This document shows, one piece after another, positions 26,012 to 33,354 of a stretch of DNA of 64,000 bases; the stretch's first letter is position 1, and every line of letters begins with the position of its first letter. Position numbers and translations under genes: made by a program. The notes beneath the pieces are model-generated. The model had not been told where the DNA came from. It searched no databases and saw only the letters and a list, made by a program, of their open reading frames with translations. Source of the stretch: Nocardioides dokdonensis FR1436 (lineage in GTDB: Bacteria; Actinomycetota; Actinomycetes; Propionibacteriales; Nocardioidaceae); NCBI RefSeq assembly GCF_001653335.1, contig NZ_CP015079.1, positions 4,312,708 to 4,376,707 on the forward strand, in the 5' to 3' direction.

Positions 26012-26842
26012 ATGAGCGCCAGCGACCTGGTGATGTCCGGACCGCTCGTGGTCGCGGCACTGTTGGCGATCGCGGCCGGACTGGTGTCCTTCCTCTCGCC
26101 ATGCTGCCTTCCTCTGGTGCCCGGTTACCTGTCCTACGTCGCCGGAATGTCCGGAGCGGAGAACCACCACTCCACCGACGCGTGCGCCGCCGAAACTCCC
26201 CCCGAGGGTTCCAACGCAATGAAGACCGAGGCCCGCACGACCACCCACGCGCCCGGCACTCGCCGGGTGGTCCTGGGCGCCGTCCTGTTCGTCGCCGGGT
26301 TCGCCGCAGTGTTCACCAGCTACGGCGTCCTGTTCGGCACCTTCGGTGCACTGCTGATCGCCCACCAGGAGACGCTGGTCCGCGTCCTGGGCGCTCTCAC
26401 CATCGTGTTCGGACTGATGTTCACCGGCCTGTTCTGGAAGCTCCCGATCGCCAGCCGCAGCCTCCGGCTCGGCTACCGCCCGCGCGCCGGGCTGGCCGGC
26501 GCACCGCTCCTCGGGGTCATGTTCGGACTCGGCTGGACCCCGTGCATCGGCCCCACACTCGCCGCCGTTCTCACCCTGGCCACCAGCAGCGCCGGCGCCG
26601 GTCGTGGCGCTTTCCTGTCCTTCGCCTACAGCATCGGCCTGGGGATCCCGTTCATCGTGGCGGCGTTCTCGGTCTCGCGGGCGATGGACCGCCTCCAGTG
26701 GGCGCGACGCCACGCATCCACGGTGATGCTGGTGGGAGGGCTGGTGATGGTCGCGCTCGGCCTGCTCCAGGTCAGCGGTCTGTGGCTTGACCTGATGACG
26801 CGGCTCCAAGGCGTGGTCGCCAACTGGCAGACGCCGATCTGA
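26012..26842 (+). CDS. ccdA: Second CcdA-like thiol-reductant transporter
   Basis: 276 residues with CcdA signatures FLSPCCLPLVPGYLSY and GLGWTPCIGP. Compared with the copy at 1762-2541 it has an unusual hydrophilic insert after helix 1 (NHHSTDACAAE and following, about 30 residues) that offers His and Cys ligands. Placed after ccsB with a 98-bp gap, it completes the System II set ResA-ResB-CcsB-CcdA. ATG start at 26012. Confidence 0.9.
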   Translation: MSASDLVMSGPLVVAALLAIAAGLVSFLSPCCLPLVPGYLSYVAGMSGAENHHSTDACAAETPPEGSNAMKTEARTTTHAPGTRRVVLGAVLFVAGFAAVFTSYGVLFGTFGALLIAHQETLVRVLGALTIVFGLMFTGLFWKLPIASRSLRLGYRPRAGLAGAPLLGVMFGLGWTPCIGPTLAAVLTLATSSAGAGRGAFLSFAYSIGLGIPFIVAAFSVSRAMDRLQWARRHASTVMLVGGLVMVALGLLQVSGLWLDLMTRLQGVVANWQTPI

Positions 26843-26890
26843 GGTGCAGTCCCGGGAGGGCAGCCACCCGAGGACGTTGAGGAGCTGCTC

Positions 26891-27031
26891 GTGCCGGGCG
26901 TCGCGCACCTCGCCGAACTGGCGCGCGTGGATTACCAGGCGGGGTACCGCGCGGCGTTGAAGCGTCTGCCCGACCTCGACTGGAGCGCGCTGGCCGGCTT
27001 CGCACGTGACGGCTTCGACCTACACAAGTGA
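26891..27031 (+). CDS. Small protein (46 aa) of unknown function
   Basis: GTG start with GAGGAG 6 nt upstream. The product contains DYQAGYRAALKRLPDLDW and ends GFDLHK. The next gene encodes a related GYEAAL segment, so the two may be tandem members of one small family. Not recognised. Confidence 0.45.
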   Translation: MPGVAHLAELARVDYQAGYRAALKRLPDLDWSALAGFARDGFDLHK

Positions 27032-27052
27032 ATGGCGGGGTGGGGGTCCTCC

Positions 27053-27325
27053 ATGAGCTTCGGCGCCGCGCTAGGGAAGTCGGACGAGCACGCCCCTGCG
27101 TGGATGCCGAAGCTGGCCGACGACGTGGGGGACTTGGCGAACCCGATCGGCTTTGATCGGTGGAGTTTCCGCAGGTCGCCGCCGTGGGAACGCGGATACG
27201 GAGACGGCCTACGGGCCGGCTACGAGGCGGCGTTGCGTGCCGGGGTGCTGTCCGCCGGGCCGCCGATCCGCGGCAGCGGATCTGCCGCAGAGAGGGAGGA
27301 CGCCGACCCGACGCCCACCGAATAG
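27053..27325 (+). CDS. Hypothetical protein with GYxxAL motif (about 90 aa)
   Basis: ATG 27053 with a CCTCC-flanked weak ribosome site; ATG 27032 directly after the previous stop is an alternative. Contains FDRWSFRRSPPWERGYGDGL followed by RAGYEAALRAG and an acidic Pro/Thr tail. Not recognised; related in motif to the 46-aa protein just upstream. Confidence 0.5.
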   Translation: MSFGAALGKSDEHAPAWMPKLADDVGDLANPIGFDRWSFRRSPPWERGYGDGLRAGYEAALRAGVLSAGPPIRGSGSAAEREDADPTPTE

Positions 27326-27468
27326 ACGGCGAGGGGCTCCGTTGGCCCGGAACCCCTTGCGCCAGGACGCCCGTGAGGACGAACCCGCAGCTCTGATTCT
27401 ACGGACCTGTCCTGGCTCATGACACCGCCCCGCCGCCGTACGGGCACCCATCGAGCAAGGAGGTTCCA

Positions 27469-27573
27469 ATGCGTGTTGCCCTTCCGAGCCCGTTGCCGGC
27501 TGGATCGTCTCTGCACATGCCCGTCGCCGGGCGGCCGAGCGGGGGATCTGCGACCGTGACCTGCGCCTGGCCG
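27469..27573 (+). pseudogene. 5' part of DUF4258-like gene split by IS21
   Basis: ATG with a perfect AAGGAGG site 6 nt upstream. After about 3 codons the natural frame shifts by one base (a probable lost C in CCTTCCG). It then reads EPVAGWIVSAHARRRAAERGI and DRDLRLA up to the insertion point, where it would continue as VEEPTVLYSQD at 30204. The HARRRAAERGI segment suits a DUF4258-type domain, a small fold related to toxin-like plasmid proteins. Confidence 0.55.
27568..27573. repeat. Target-site duplication, left copy (TGGCCG)
   Basis: TGGCCG directly abuts the left end of the IS21-type element and is repeated exactly at 30204-30209. Confidence 0.8.
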
Positions 27574-27667
27574 TGTCAAGGGCCAGTAGGAACTGCCCAG
27601 TGGCGGTCATGAGACCTGCCCGCTGACGGTCACGAGAACTGCCCGGTGGTGGCCATGGGATCTGCCC
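27574..27667 (+). repeat. IS21 left end with four CTGCCC repeats
   Basis: Terminal TGT followed by CTGCCC at 27593, 27616, 27639 and 27662, a regular 23-bp period, likely transposase binding sites. Confidence 0.75.
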
Positions 27668-27697
27668 ACGGGGCTGCGGCCACTACCGGCCGCTCGG

Positions 27698-28464
27698 TTA
27701 GCTCAACGGGCTCACCCCCTGGCCGGCCAGTGCCTGGGTGAGTCGTACTGACTCACCTGAGGTTTGGCAGATGTGGGCGTGGTGCAGCAGCCGGTCGACG
27801 GTGGCGGTGGCCAGCGTCTTGGGCATCAATTCGTCGAAGCCGGCCGGGTGCAGGTTCGATGAGATCGCGACCGAGCGCTTCTCATAGGCGGCGTCGACGA
27901 GCCGGTAGAGCCCCTCGGCGGCGTCGGCTGCGACGGGCAACAGGCCGATGTCATCGACGATGACCAGGTCGGCGCGCAGGACGCGGGCGATGGCCTTGGT
28001 GACGGTGTCGTCCGCGCGGTGGCGGCGCAGCAGCACGCCGAGGTGCTCCAGGGTGAACCAGCGACCTTCAATCCGGCCTCGACGGCCTGCTGGCCGAGCG
28101 CCTCAAGCAGGAACGTCTTGCCGGTCCCCGATGGCCCGCACACGACGAGGTTCTCGCGCCGGTGCACCCATTCCAGGGTCCGCAGCGCCTGCTGGGTCGG
28201 TGCCGGGATCGAGGAGATCTCGGGCTGCCATGCATCGAAGGTCTTCCCAGTCGGGAACCCCGCCGCGGCTCGTCTGGTGGCCAGTGCGGACCGCTCCCGG
28301 CCGGCGACCTCCTCGGCAAACAGCGCCTTGAGCACCTCGGCGGGCTCCCAGCGCTGGGCCTTCGCGGTCGCCACGACCTCGGGGGCGTGGCGACGGATGT
28401 GCGGCAACCGCAGCTTCCGCAGCAGGTCCTCCAGGTCGGCGGGCAGCGGCGGCGCAGTGCTCAT
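27698..28464 (-). pseudogene. istB: IstB transposition ATPase, frameshifted
   Basis: IS21 helper ATPase. The first frame (from ATG 28464) has the Walker A motif CGPSGTGKTFLLEALGQQA and runs to EAGLKVA. The continuing frame (27698 onward) has LRRHRADDTVTKAIARVL, the Walker B LVIVDDIGLL and ISSNLHPAGFDEL. One base is missing near 28068 in GTCGC-TGGTTC, where WFTLEHLG should follow. Without correction the product is truncated, so the element may not transpose by itself. Confidence 0.85.
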
Positions 28465-28469
28465 GGTCG

Positions 28470-30053
28470 TCACGCGATCACCTGCTCGTCGGTGCCCGAT
28501 GCCTTCACCGGCGCTCCGAGTCGTGCCCACGCGCTCGTGCCCTGGGTCAGCGAGGAGTCCTCACTGGCACGGTGCTCGCCCGAAGCTGGGCGACGGGCGT
28601 GGTGGTCCAGGATCGAGGACAGGTCGGCCTCGGCGAACCGGCCGTGCACCGCGGCGTGGCCCAGTGCCCAGTCGACCTCGACGGGGTCGAACAGCTTTGC
28701 CAAGGCGAGCGCTTCGGTGATCTTCACCCGCATGCGCGGGGTGCCCGCAGCGGCGGCCTCGACCAGCCACAGCCTCGCGCCTTCGCCCAGGTCGAGGAAC
28801 TCGGCTTCCGCGGCGTTCTTCGCCCGGGGACGGCGATCCAGCGGCCCTTCGGGCTGGGACGGGAAGTGCTCGTCCTCGATCTTCGGCGTGCCAGGCGTGG
28901 CCCGCCGGTGGCGGGCGACCTCGACCGGACCGTCCTCGCCGACGTGGACGATGACGACCTGCTCGTCGGCACCGCGGCCGTGAACCCGGACCCATACGGT
29001 TGCGCCGAGCAGGGAGTGCGGCACCGAGTACTGGCCGGACTCGAAGGTCACCATCGGCGTGTTCGGCGGCACCTGCCGTGTGGTGCCGAACGCGACCGTG
29101 TGCGGCGTCGCCGGGACCGGGTGCAGCCGGGCACGCTCTTCGGCGAGCATCTCGGCCGGTGGCCGCTTCGTCACCCGGTGGGGTCGGGTGTTGACCTTGT
29201 CGCAGAAGTCCACGCAGGCCGCCTCGAGCTCAGCGAAGCTGGCGTACTGGCCACGCAGGTTGGTGTCCTTCGGGACGAGGTCGGCCTTGCTGATCTTCAC
29301 CGACGACTCGGTGCCGCCCTTCGACGCCGGGTCTGCGGGCACGCAGGTGTGCACGGTCACCGAGTAATGACGTGCGAACGCCACCAGCTGGGGGTTGCGG
29401 ACCGCGATCCCGGCGATGTGCTCGACCGTGACGGTCTTTTCGTTGTCGGTCAGCACATAGGTCGGCACCCCGCCCAGCAGCCGGAACGCCTGGTCAAGGG
29501 CGGCGAAGACGCTCGGCATCGTCTTGTCGCGCAGCGGGATCACCACCCGGAACCGCGACCACGCCAACCACGCGACGAACAGCACCGACTTGACCCCGTC
29601 GACCACGGGGCCGTCGCCGTAGTCGTACTGCAGCCACATCCCCGGCTCGGTCACCCACGGGCGGTGCACCCGGATCCGGCCCGCCCGGTAGGCCGCCTTG
29701 ACCTGTGCGACCGCCCGGCGGGTGGTGCGCTCCGAGCCGGTGTAGCCGAGCGCGACGAGCTTCTCGTGCGCGATGTCGGCGCGGACCTTCCCGTGGCTGC
29801 GCTCGACCCACTCCTCGACCTTCGGCAGGTACTCATCGATCAGCTGCGGCCGCGCCACTGGCCGATCCAGCGCGCCGCCGGCAGCACGGCGCTCGACGTA
29901 GTGCTTGACCGTGTGATGGGAGCAGCCAGCCAGCTCACCGGCATCGCGCAACGACCCGGTCAGGTCGTAGGCATCCAAGATTTCCATGATCTCCTCGGCA
30001 GACTTCAACTCATCCCTTCCTCGGGAGCGACAGGGCGCATCAGCACCGCTCAT
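28470..30053 (-). CDS. istA: IstA transposase, IS21 family
   Basis: 527 residues: an N-terminal helix-turn-helix (LAGCSHHTVKHYVERR), then an rve/DDE integrase core with Asp in MWLQYDYGDGP, Asp in VLTDNEKTV and Glu in SKGGTESSVK, and a C-terminal beta domain. The frame is intact. It catalyses cut/paste joining of the IS ends with IstB. istB starts 6 bp after its stop. Confidence 0.93.
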   Translation of the reverse strand: MSGADAPCRSRGRDELKSAEEIMEILDAYDLTGSLRDAGELAGCSHHTVKHYVERRAAGGALDRPVARPQLIDEYLPKVEEWVERSHGKVRADIAHEKLVALGYTGSERTTRRAVAQVKAAYRAGRIRVHRPWVTEPGMWLQYDYGDGPVVDGVKSVLFVAWLAWSRFRVVIPLRDKTMPSVFAALDQAFRLLGGVPTYVLTDNEKTVTVEHIAGIAVRNPQLVAFARHYSVTVHTCVPADPASKGGTESSVKISKADLVPKDTNLRGQYASFAELEAACVDFCDKVNTRPHRVTKRPPAEMLAEERARLHPVPATPHTVAFGTTRQVPPNTPMVTFESGQYSVPHSLLGATVWVRVHGRGADEQVVIVHVGEDGPVEVARHRRATPGTPKIEDEHFPSQPEGPLDRRPRAKNAAEAEFLDLGEGARLWLVEAAAAGTPRMRVKITEALALAKLFDPVEVDWALGHAAVHGRFAEADLSSILDHHARRPASGEHRASEDSSLTQGTSAWARLGAPVKASGTDEQVIA

Positions 30054-30110
30054 CGCACCCGAGGAAGGGGCCTCAACCGCGCAGCGCGGCGAGGCAGACG
30101 ACGTCGTGTC

Positions 30111-30203
30111 GGGCAGATCCCATGACCGTCAGCGGGCAGTTCTCATGTCCGCCAGCGGGCAGCTTCGTGGCCGTCTCCGGGCAGTTTCTCGTGGCCGCCG
30201 ACA
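30111..30203 (-). repeat. IS21 right end with four GGGCAG repeats
   Basis: GGGCAG at 30111, 30134, 30157 and 30179, then terminal ACA. It mirrors the left end. Confidence 0.75.
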
Positions 30204-30209
30204 TGGCCG
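30204..30209. repeat. Target-site duplication, right copy (TGGCCG)
   Basis: Exact copy of 27568-27573 on the other side of the IS21-type element. Confidence 0.8.
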
Positions 30210-30403
30210 TCGAGGAGCCGACAGTGCTCTACTCGCAGGACGCCACGTACGGCGCGGATCGGCAAGTCCGCGCCGGCGGCGAGTGGGCGGTCGTAGTCAA
30301 CCCAACGACGCGCGTGCTCATCACCGTGCTGTTCCGCGATCGTGATCGTTGGCTGGCAGCCGACGGCGACACTGAGGGGCCGGTGTTGCGCGATGTCTGC
30401 TGA
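30204..30403 (+). pseudogene. 3' part of the split DUF4258-like gene
   Basis: The right-hand continuation of the gene beginning at 27469: (A)VEEPTVLYSQDATYGADR, GGEWAVVVNPTTRVLITVLF, ending at TGA 30403. Removing the IS and one TGGCCG copy joins the frame exactly (CTG GCC GTC GAG). Together about 110 residues. The following gene overlaps its end. Confidence 0.6.
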
Positions 30404-30795
30404 TGTGTGGTTGAACGGCCTCGTCGATGACATCCGCCGACGCTCGGTGATGACCCCGGGCACGCTGACCTCGTTGATGGGCCGGGCCGATCACCCGGTG
30501 GGGATGTTCCTGCGCGGGCTGACCTCTGACGGCGTGCGGGCACTCCCCCGCTTTCCGGCCCGATCAGGTCCCGCTGCTAGTCGACGCGACCGGCATCACA
30601 GGTGGTGAGCACTCCACGATCGGCACGGTGTTCGGCTGGTGGCTTCGCCTTCGGCTCGATCTCCGACCGAGCCTGCTCGAGGACTTCGATGGTCCGAGCG
30701 TCTATCCATCGGCCGCGCTCTCCGTCAGCGGCCTCGAAGTCACGGGCGCTACTCATTCGAGCCCCACAGAAGGTCGAGGTCGGGTTCGCGGATGA
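30393..30795 (+). CDS. Hypothetical protein, frameshifted
   Basis: ATG 30393 overlaps the end of the DUF4258-like gene. The first frame gives MSADVWLNGLVDDIRRRSV and GMFLRGLTSDGVRALP. At the run ACTCCCCCG near 30545 the protein-like frame shifts to FRPDQVPLLVDATGITGG, STIGTVFGWWLRLRLDLRPS, and ends at 30795. It is not recognised. Its tail overlaps a convergent small gene, so the 3' half is uncertain. Confidence 0.35.
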
Positions 30796-30904
30796 CGTCA
30801 AGGCGCTTGTCGGCGGCGTAGGCCGCGGGCTCGGGCACAACGAGGCGGCGCAGCTGTCGCTCGGTGGCGCTGGGCTGCACCGGGGTGTCGTGGTGGTGGT
30901 TCAT
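30749..30904 (-). CDS. Small conserved-looking protein (51 aa)
   Basis: ATG with GAGGAGG about 9 nt upstream. It encodes NHHHDTPVQPSATERQLRRL, then a helix-prone region and EPDLDLLWGSNE. It begins 11 bp after the DUF4192 gene, so is the third gene of the ssb operon. Function unknown; the His cluster at the N-terminus is notable. Confidence 0.55.
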   Translation of the reverse strand: MNHHHDTPVQPSATERQLRRLVVPEPAAYAADKRLDVIREPDLDLLWGSNE

Positions 30905-30915
30905 CGCGGTCCTCC

Positions 30916-31944
30916 TCAGCGGCCCGGGGCCGGGCGGTCGGTGACGGGCTGCGTGCCCGGGATGTCGCGCTGCTGGCCGGGTGGCTTAGGGACGAAGGAC
31001 TCGTCCAGGTCGGCGGCGATGTCGCGCATCTGGGTCTGGTATCGCTCCCACTCGCGGGGGTGGATGCCGTTCTGCAGGGCCGAGGCGACGATGGCGGCCA
31101 TGGAGTAGGGCCGGTCGGCGGGCACCTGGTCGAGCGCGCACCATGCCTTGGCGCCGTCGCCGTGCAGCCAGCTGGCGAAGCCAGACATGGAGGCCGGCGC
31201 CGCGCGGACCTCGCCCGGGCCGCGGCGGGTGAGGTCGGTCCAGATGGCCATGTGGGAGGTGGAGTTCTCCCGACTCATGTCCTCCCAGAGCGCGTCCCGG
31301 GTGCTGATCGTCTCCAGGGCCACGAGCATCCGCGCACCGTCGACATCGGAGAGCCGGTTGCCGTCGGCGTGGAACTGCTCGAGCCGGTCCAGTGCCCACT
31401 CCCGCTCCGCAGCGGGTGTGCTGGCCGCGGCCGCCGCTCGAGCCGCGGGGAGCAGCTGGGCGATGGGCTCGCGGTCGCCGACCAACGAGGCGGCCAGGGA
31501 CTCGCGGCTGGCGGCCGGCTGGGCGGCGCCGGTGAGCACGGTCGCGGCCGCGATCCGCTCAGCGGTCGACGGGGTCTGCAGCCCGGTCTGGCCGGTGTTC
31601 AACTCGCGCCAGCGCTCGCCGTCGGACCACAGCCTGATGTGGGTGGTGATGCCGACGTCCTGGAGACGGTTGGACAGGTGCTGGCTGGCCAGCTCGGCGC
31701 TGCGGCGGTCCTCGGTCATGCAGATGATGGCCAGGCGGGCACCGGGCCGGGCGTGGCGGCCGTACGGGCCGCTGAGTGCGTCCCAGACCTCCTCGCGATC
31801 GGCGGCGGTCCGGGGCAGGTCAACGCGGGTGATCGGCAGTCCGGGCCGGAAGGGCACCAGGACGATCGACTCCTCGGGCTTGAAGCCGAGGACGTGCGGC
31901 ACCGCGGCGAGCAGCTCGTCCGGGGACTGAACGACGAGATCCAT
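30916..31944 (-). CDS. DUF4192 protein
   Basis: 342 residues. The N-terminus matches DUF4192: SPDELLAAVPHVLGFKPEES, VLVPFRPGLP, TRVDLPRTA, then an alpha/beta core and a C-terminal helical region (GFASWLHGDGAKAWCALDQV and RPYSMAAIVASAL). The family is common on actinobacterial chromosomes and conjugative elements and has no defined activity. It lies 14 bp downstream of ssb. Confidence 0.9.
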   Translation of the reverse strand: MDLVVQSPDELLAAVPHVLGFKPEESIVLVPFRPGLPITRVDLPRTAADREEVWDALSGPYGRHARPGARLAIICMTEDRRSAELASQHLSNRLQDVGITTHIRLWSDGERWRELNTGQTGLQTPSTAERIAAATVLTGAAQPAASRESLAASLVGDREPIAQLLPAARAAAAASTPAAEREWALDRLEQFHADGNRLSDVDGARMLVALETISTRDALWEDMSRENSTSHMAIWTDLTRRGPGEVRAAPASMSGFASWLHGDGAKAWCALDQVPADRPYSMAAIVASALQNGIHPREWERYQTQMRDIAADLDESFVPKPPGQQRDIPGTQPVTDRPAPGR

Positions 31945-31958
31945 CGGAGCGAACCTCC

Positions 31959-32351
31959 TCAGCTGGCCTGGGCCGCGTGCGGGGCGCGGTCGATGCGCGC
32001 GGACACGTACTTCAGCGAGATGCCGACCTCGCCGAAGCGGTTGTCGACGACCACGACGTCCTTGGTGCGCTTCTCGCCGGTCTCCTTGTCCGGCCAGCTC
32101 TCGGTGCGCTCGAGGCCGTGGACGAAGATCGGGTCACCGGATCCGCAGCTGTCGTGTACGTGCGTGGCGGCCGAGCCGAAGATCTTGACGTTGTGGGCGG
32201 TGGGCTCGTCGCTGACCCACTCCCCCTGGTCGTTCTGGACCCGGCGGTTGACCAGGACGCGGCAGGTGACGAACGGCTTGTTGTTCTCCCGGGTGTGGTG
32301 CAGCTCCGGTGCCTCGGCCAGGTTGCCGGCGAAGGTGACGGTGGTGGACAT
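31959..32351 (-). CDS. ssb: Single-stranded DNA-binding protein (plasmid type)
   Basis: 130 residues with an OB fold: VTFAGNLAEAPELHHT, FVTCRVLVNRRVQND and a basic/aromatic strand KDVVVVDNRFGEVG. It lacks the acidic C-terminal tail of chromosomal SSB, as element-borne copies often do. It would protect transferred single-stranded DNA. AGGAGGAAGTC precedes the ATG. The upstream region carries a hairpin and copy 1 of the 36-bp element. Confidence 0.88.
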   Translation of the reverse strand: MSTTVTFAGNLAEAPELHHTRENNKPFVTCRVLVNRRVQNDQGEWVSDEPTAHNVKIFGSAATHVHDSCGSGDPIFVHGLERTESWPDKETGEKRTKDVVVVDNRFGEVGISLKYVSARIDRAPHAAQAS

Positions 32352-32360
32352 GACTTCCTC

Positions 32361-32401
32361 CTAGGTGACTGCGAGACGTTGATGGGTCCCGCAGTCACCT
32401 A
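32361..32401. repeat. Inverted repeat upstream of ssb
   Basis: TAGGTGACTGC (32362-32372) and GCAGTCACCTA (32391-32401) are perfect mirror arms about 18 nt apart. The right arm includes the start of 36-bp element copy 1, so the element's GTCACCTA end is duplicated in inverse orientation here. Possible attenuator or extra binding half-site. Confidence 0.55.
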
Positions 32402-32429
32402 CGTGTCATCCAGGCCCGGCAGCGATCAC
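32394..32429 (-). promoter_or_regulatory. 36-bp repeated element, copy 1 (upstream of ssb)
   Basis: Starts GTCACCTACGTGTC and ends GGCAGCGATCAC on the plus strand. Read in the direction of ssb it is GTGATCGC...TAGGTGAC, 42 bp before the start codon. It differs from copy 4 at only five positions. Apart from it the 32430-32588 gap holds nothing clear. Confidence 0.65.
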
Positions 32430-32588
32430 ATCGGCCGAAGTCGTTTCCACCGCTCGAGCCCGGCTGGCGACGCAGCGGGCCCAGGGCACGCAGAAGCGCC
32501 CCGACCGGCTCTCGGGTACCGGATCGGGGCGCTGGGAAGCACGCTAGGACCAGGTGCCGACCCAAACTGCCGGCGTCGTCCTCGCCGG

Positions 32589-33044
32589 CTACCGGGCAGG
32601 CCGGCGCCGCGGCGGTCGGTTGCTGAGCTTCTGCGGTGGCGGCGGCAGCTCGCGGCCCAGGCGCCGGCGGGCCTCCTCGGCCGCGACGATCACTGCCTCC
32701 TGGGCGAACACCGAACGGGCGAGCATCCGGCCGAGCTCCTGACGGTCGGCCACGAGCGCGTCTTCGACCGCCTCGATGGTCGCGGCGGGCAGGTCGTGCT
32801 TCTTGTTGAAGCTCTTGCGGGTCACGCTGACCAGGGCGGGATGCTTCTCGCCCGCGGCCGCGAGCTCGGCCCGCTGCTGCGGCGAGCGCCGGGCGTAGAG
32901 CTCGAGCGCCTGGGCGAGCCAGCCAACGAACGAGCCGGGTGAGTCGGCGTCGGTATCCAGGTCTGCGAGGTAGGCCGATCGTGCGAGGTCCCACACGCCG
33001 GGTTTCCAGTAGATCCCGACCGGGCTCGTGGTCTGACTCGTCAC
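32589..33044 (-). CDS. Hypothetical plasmid-type protein (151 aa)
   Basis: GTG start preceded by AGG. N-terminal half GIYWKPGVWDLARSAYLADL and SFVGWLAQALELYARRS, C-terminal Pro/Arg-rich tail (PPPPQKLSNRPPRRRP). The N-terminal part looks like a short DNA-binding or adaptor domain of the kind encoded beside plasmid parB genes, but I do not recognise the family. It is divergent from the ParB-like gene. Confidence 0.6.
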   Translation of the reverse strand: MTSQTTSPVGIYWKPGVWDLARSAYLADLDTDADSPGSFVGWLAQALELYARRSPQQRAELAAAGEKHPALVSVTRKSFNKKHDLPAATIEAVEDALVADRQELGRMLARSVFAQEAVIVAAEEARRRLGRELPPPPQKLSNRPPRRRPAR

Positions 33045-33318
33045 CTGATCACTCCCCTGGTCTCCTCCGCCGGCGTCGAGCTGCAGCGGCTAACACCAAC
33101 GCCGCTGCATTCCCGGTCGGGGCCCTGCGCAGCCGTTCCCACCCTCGCTCGACTCCTTCCGTTCCAGCCAGCTACGAGGTGCAGCTGCGCCGCGCCGCCG
33201 CAGCGGAGTCCGCGCCCGGTGAGGCCGGGTTTTCCCCACCCTCGCCGGGTGCCCACCTTTCCACAGGTCCGCCCTGTGGCCCGGTAGGCGTCGGCCCCCT
33301 CTGGGAGACTTAGTCCTG

Positions 33319-33335
33319 TCAGTTCTTTCTATTCT
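33319..33335. repeat. 17-bp AT-rich box upstream of parB-like gene
   Basis: TCAGTTCTTTCTATTCT; its exact reverse complement AGAATAGAAAGAACTGA occurs at 38715-38731 before the relaxase gene, and a looser version (GAATAGAAA...GAACTCAGT) at about 34990-35014 before the DUF932 gene. It is AT-rich in a GC-rich setting, hence likely promoter or operator DNA. The rest of 33045-33318 shows no gene. Confidence 0.55.
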
Positions 33336-33354
33336 ACTCATGGAGGACAGCCGC

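Larger units (their letters stand above)
27574..30203. mobile_element. IS21-family insertion sequence, 2630 bp
   Basis: Ends are 25-bp imperfect inverted repeats, TGTCaagGGCCA... at 27574-27598 and its partner ...TGGCCgccGACA at 30179-30203. Each end carries four CTGCCC repeats about 23 bp apart (27593, 27616, 27639, 27662; and 30111, 30134, 30157, 30179 as GGGCAG), the multiple terminal binding sites typical of IS21. A 6-bp duplication TGGCCG flanks it. It encodes istA and istB on the minus strand. The duplication is exact, which argues for a fairly recent insertion. Confidence 0.93.

Noticed and set aside
30577..30755. Minus-strand 59-aa frame starting in an ATGAGTAG overlap
   Set aside because: Coupling is suggestive, but the opposite strand reads more like protein (LLVDATGITGG, FGWWLRLRLDLRPS); kept only as an alternative.
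33040..33053. GTCACCTGATCAC as a sixth 36-bp element
   Set aside because: It joins both end motifs without the 20-bp middle and overlaps a start codon region; it does not match the fixed length.
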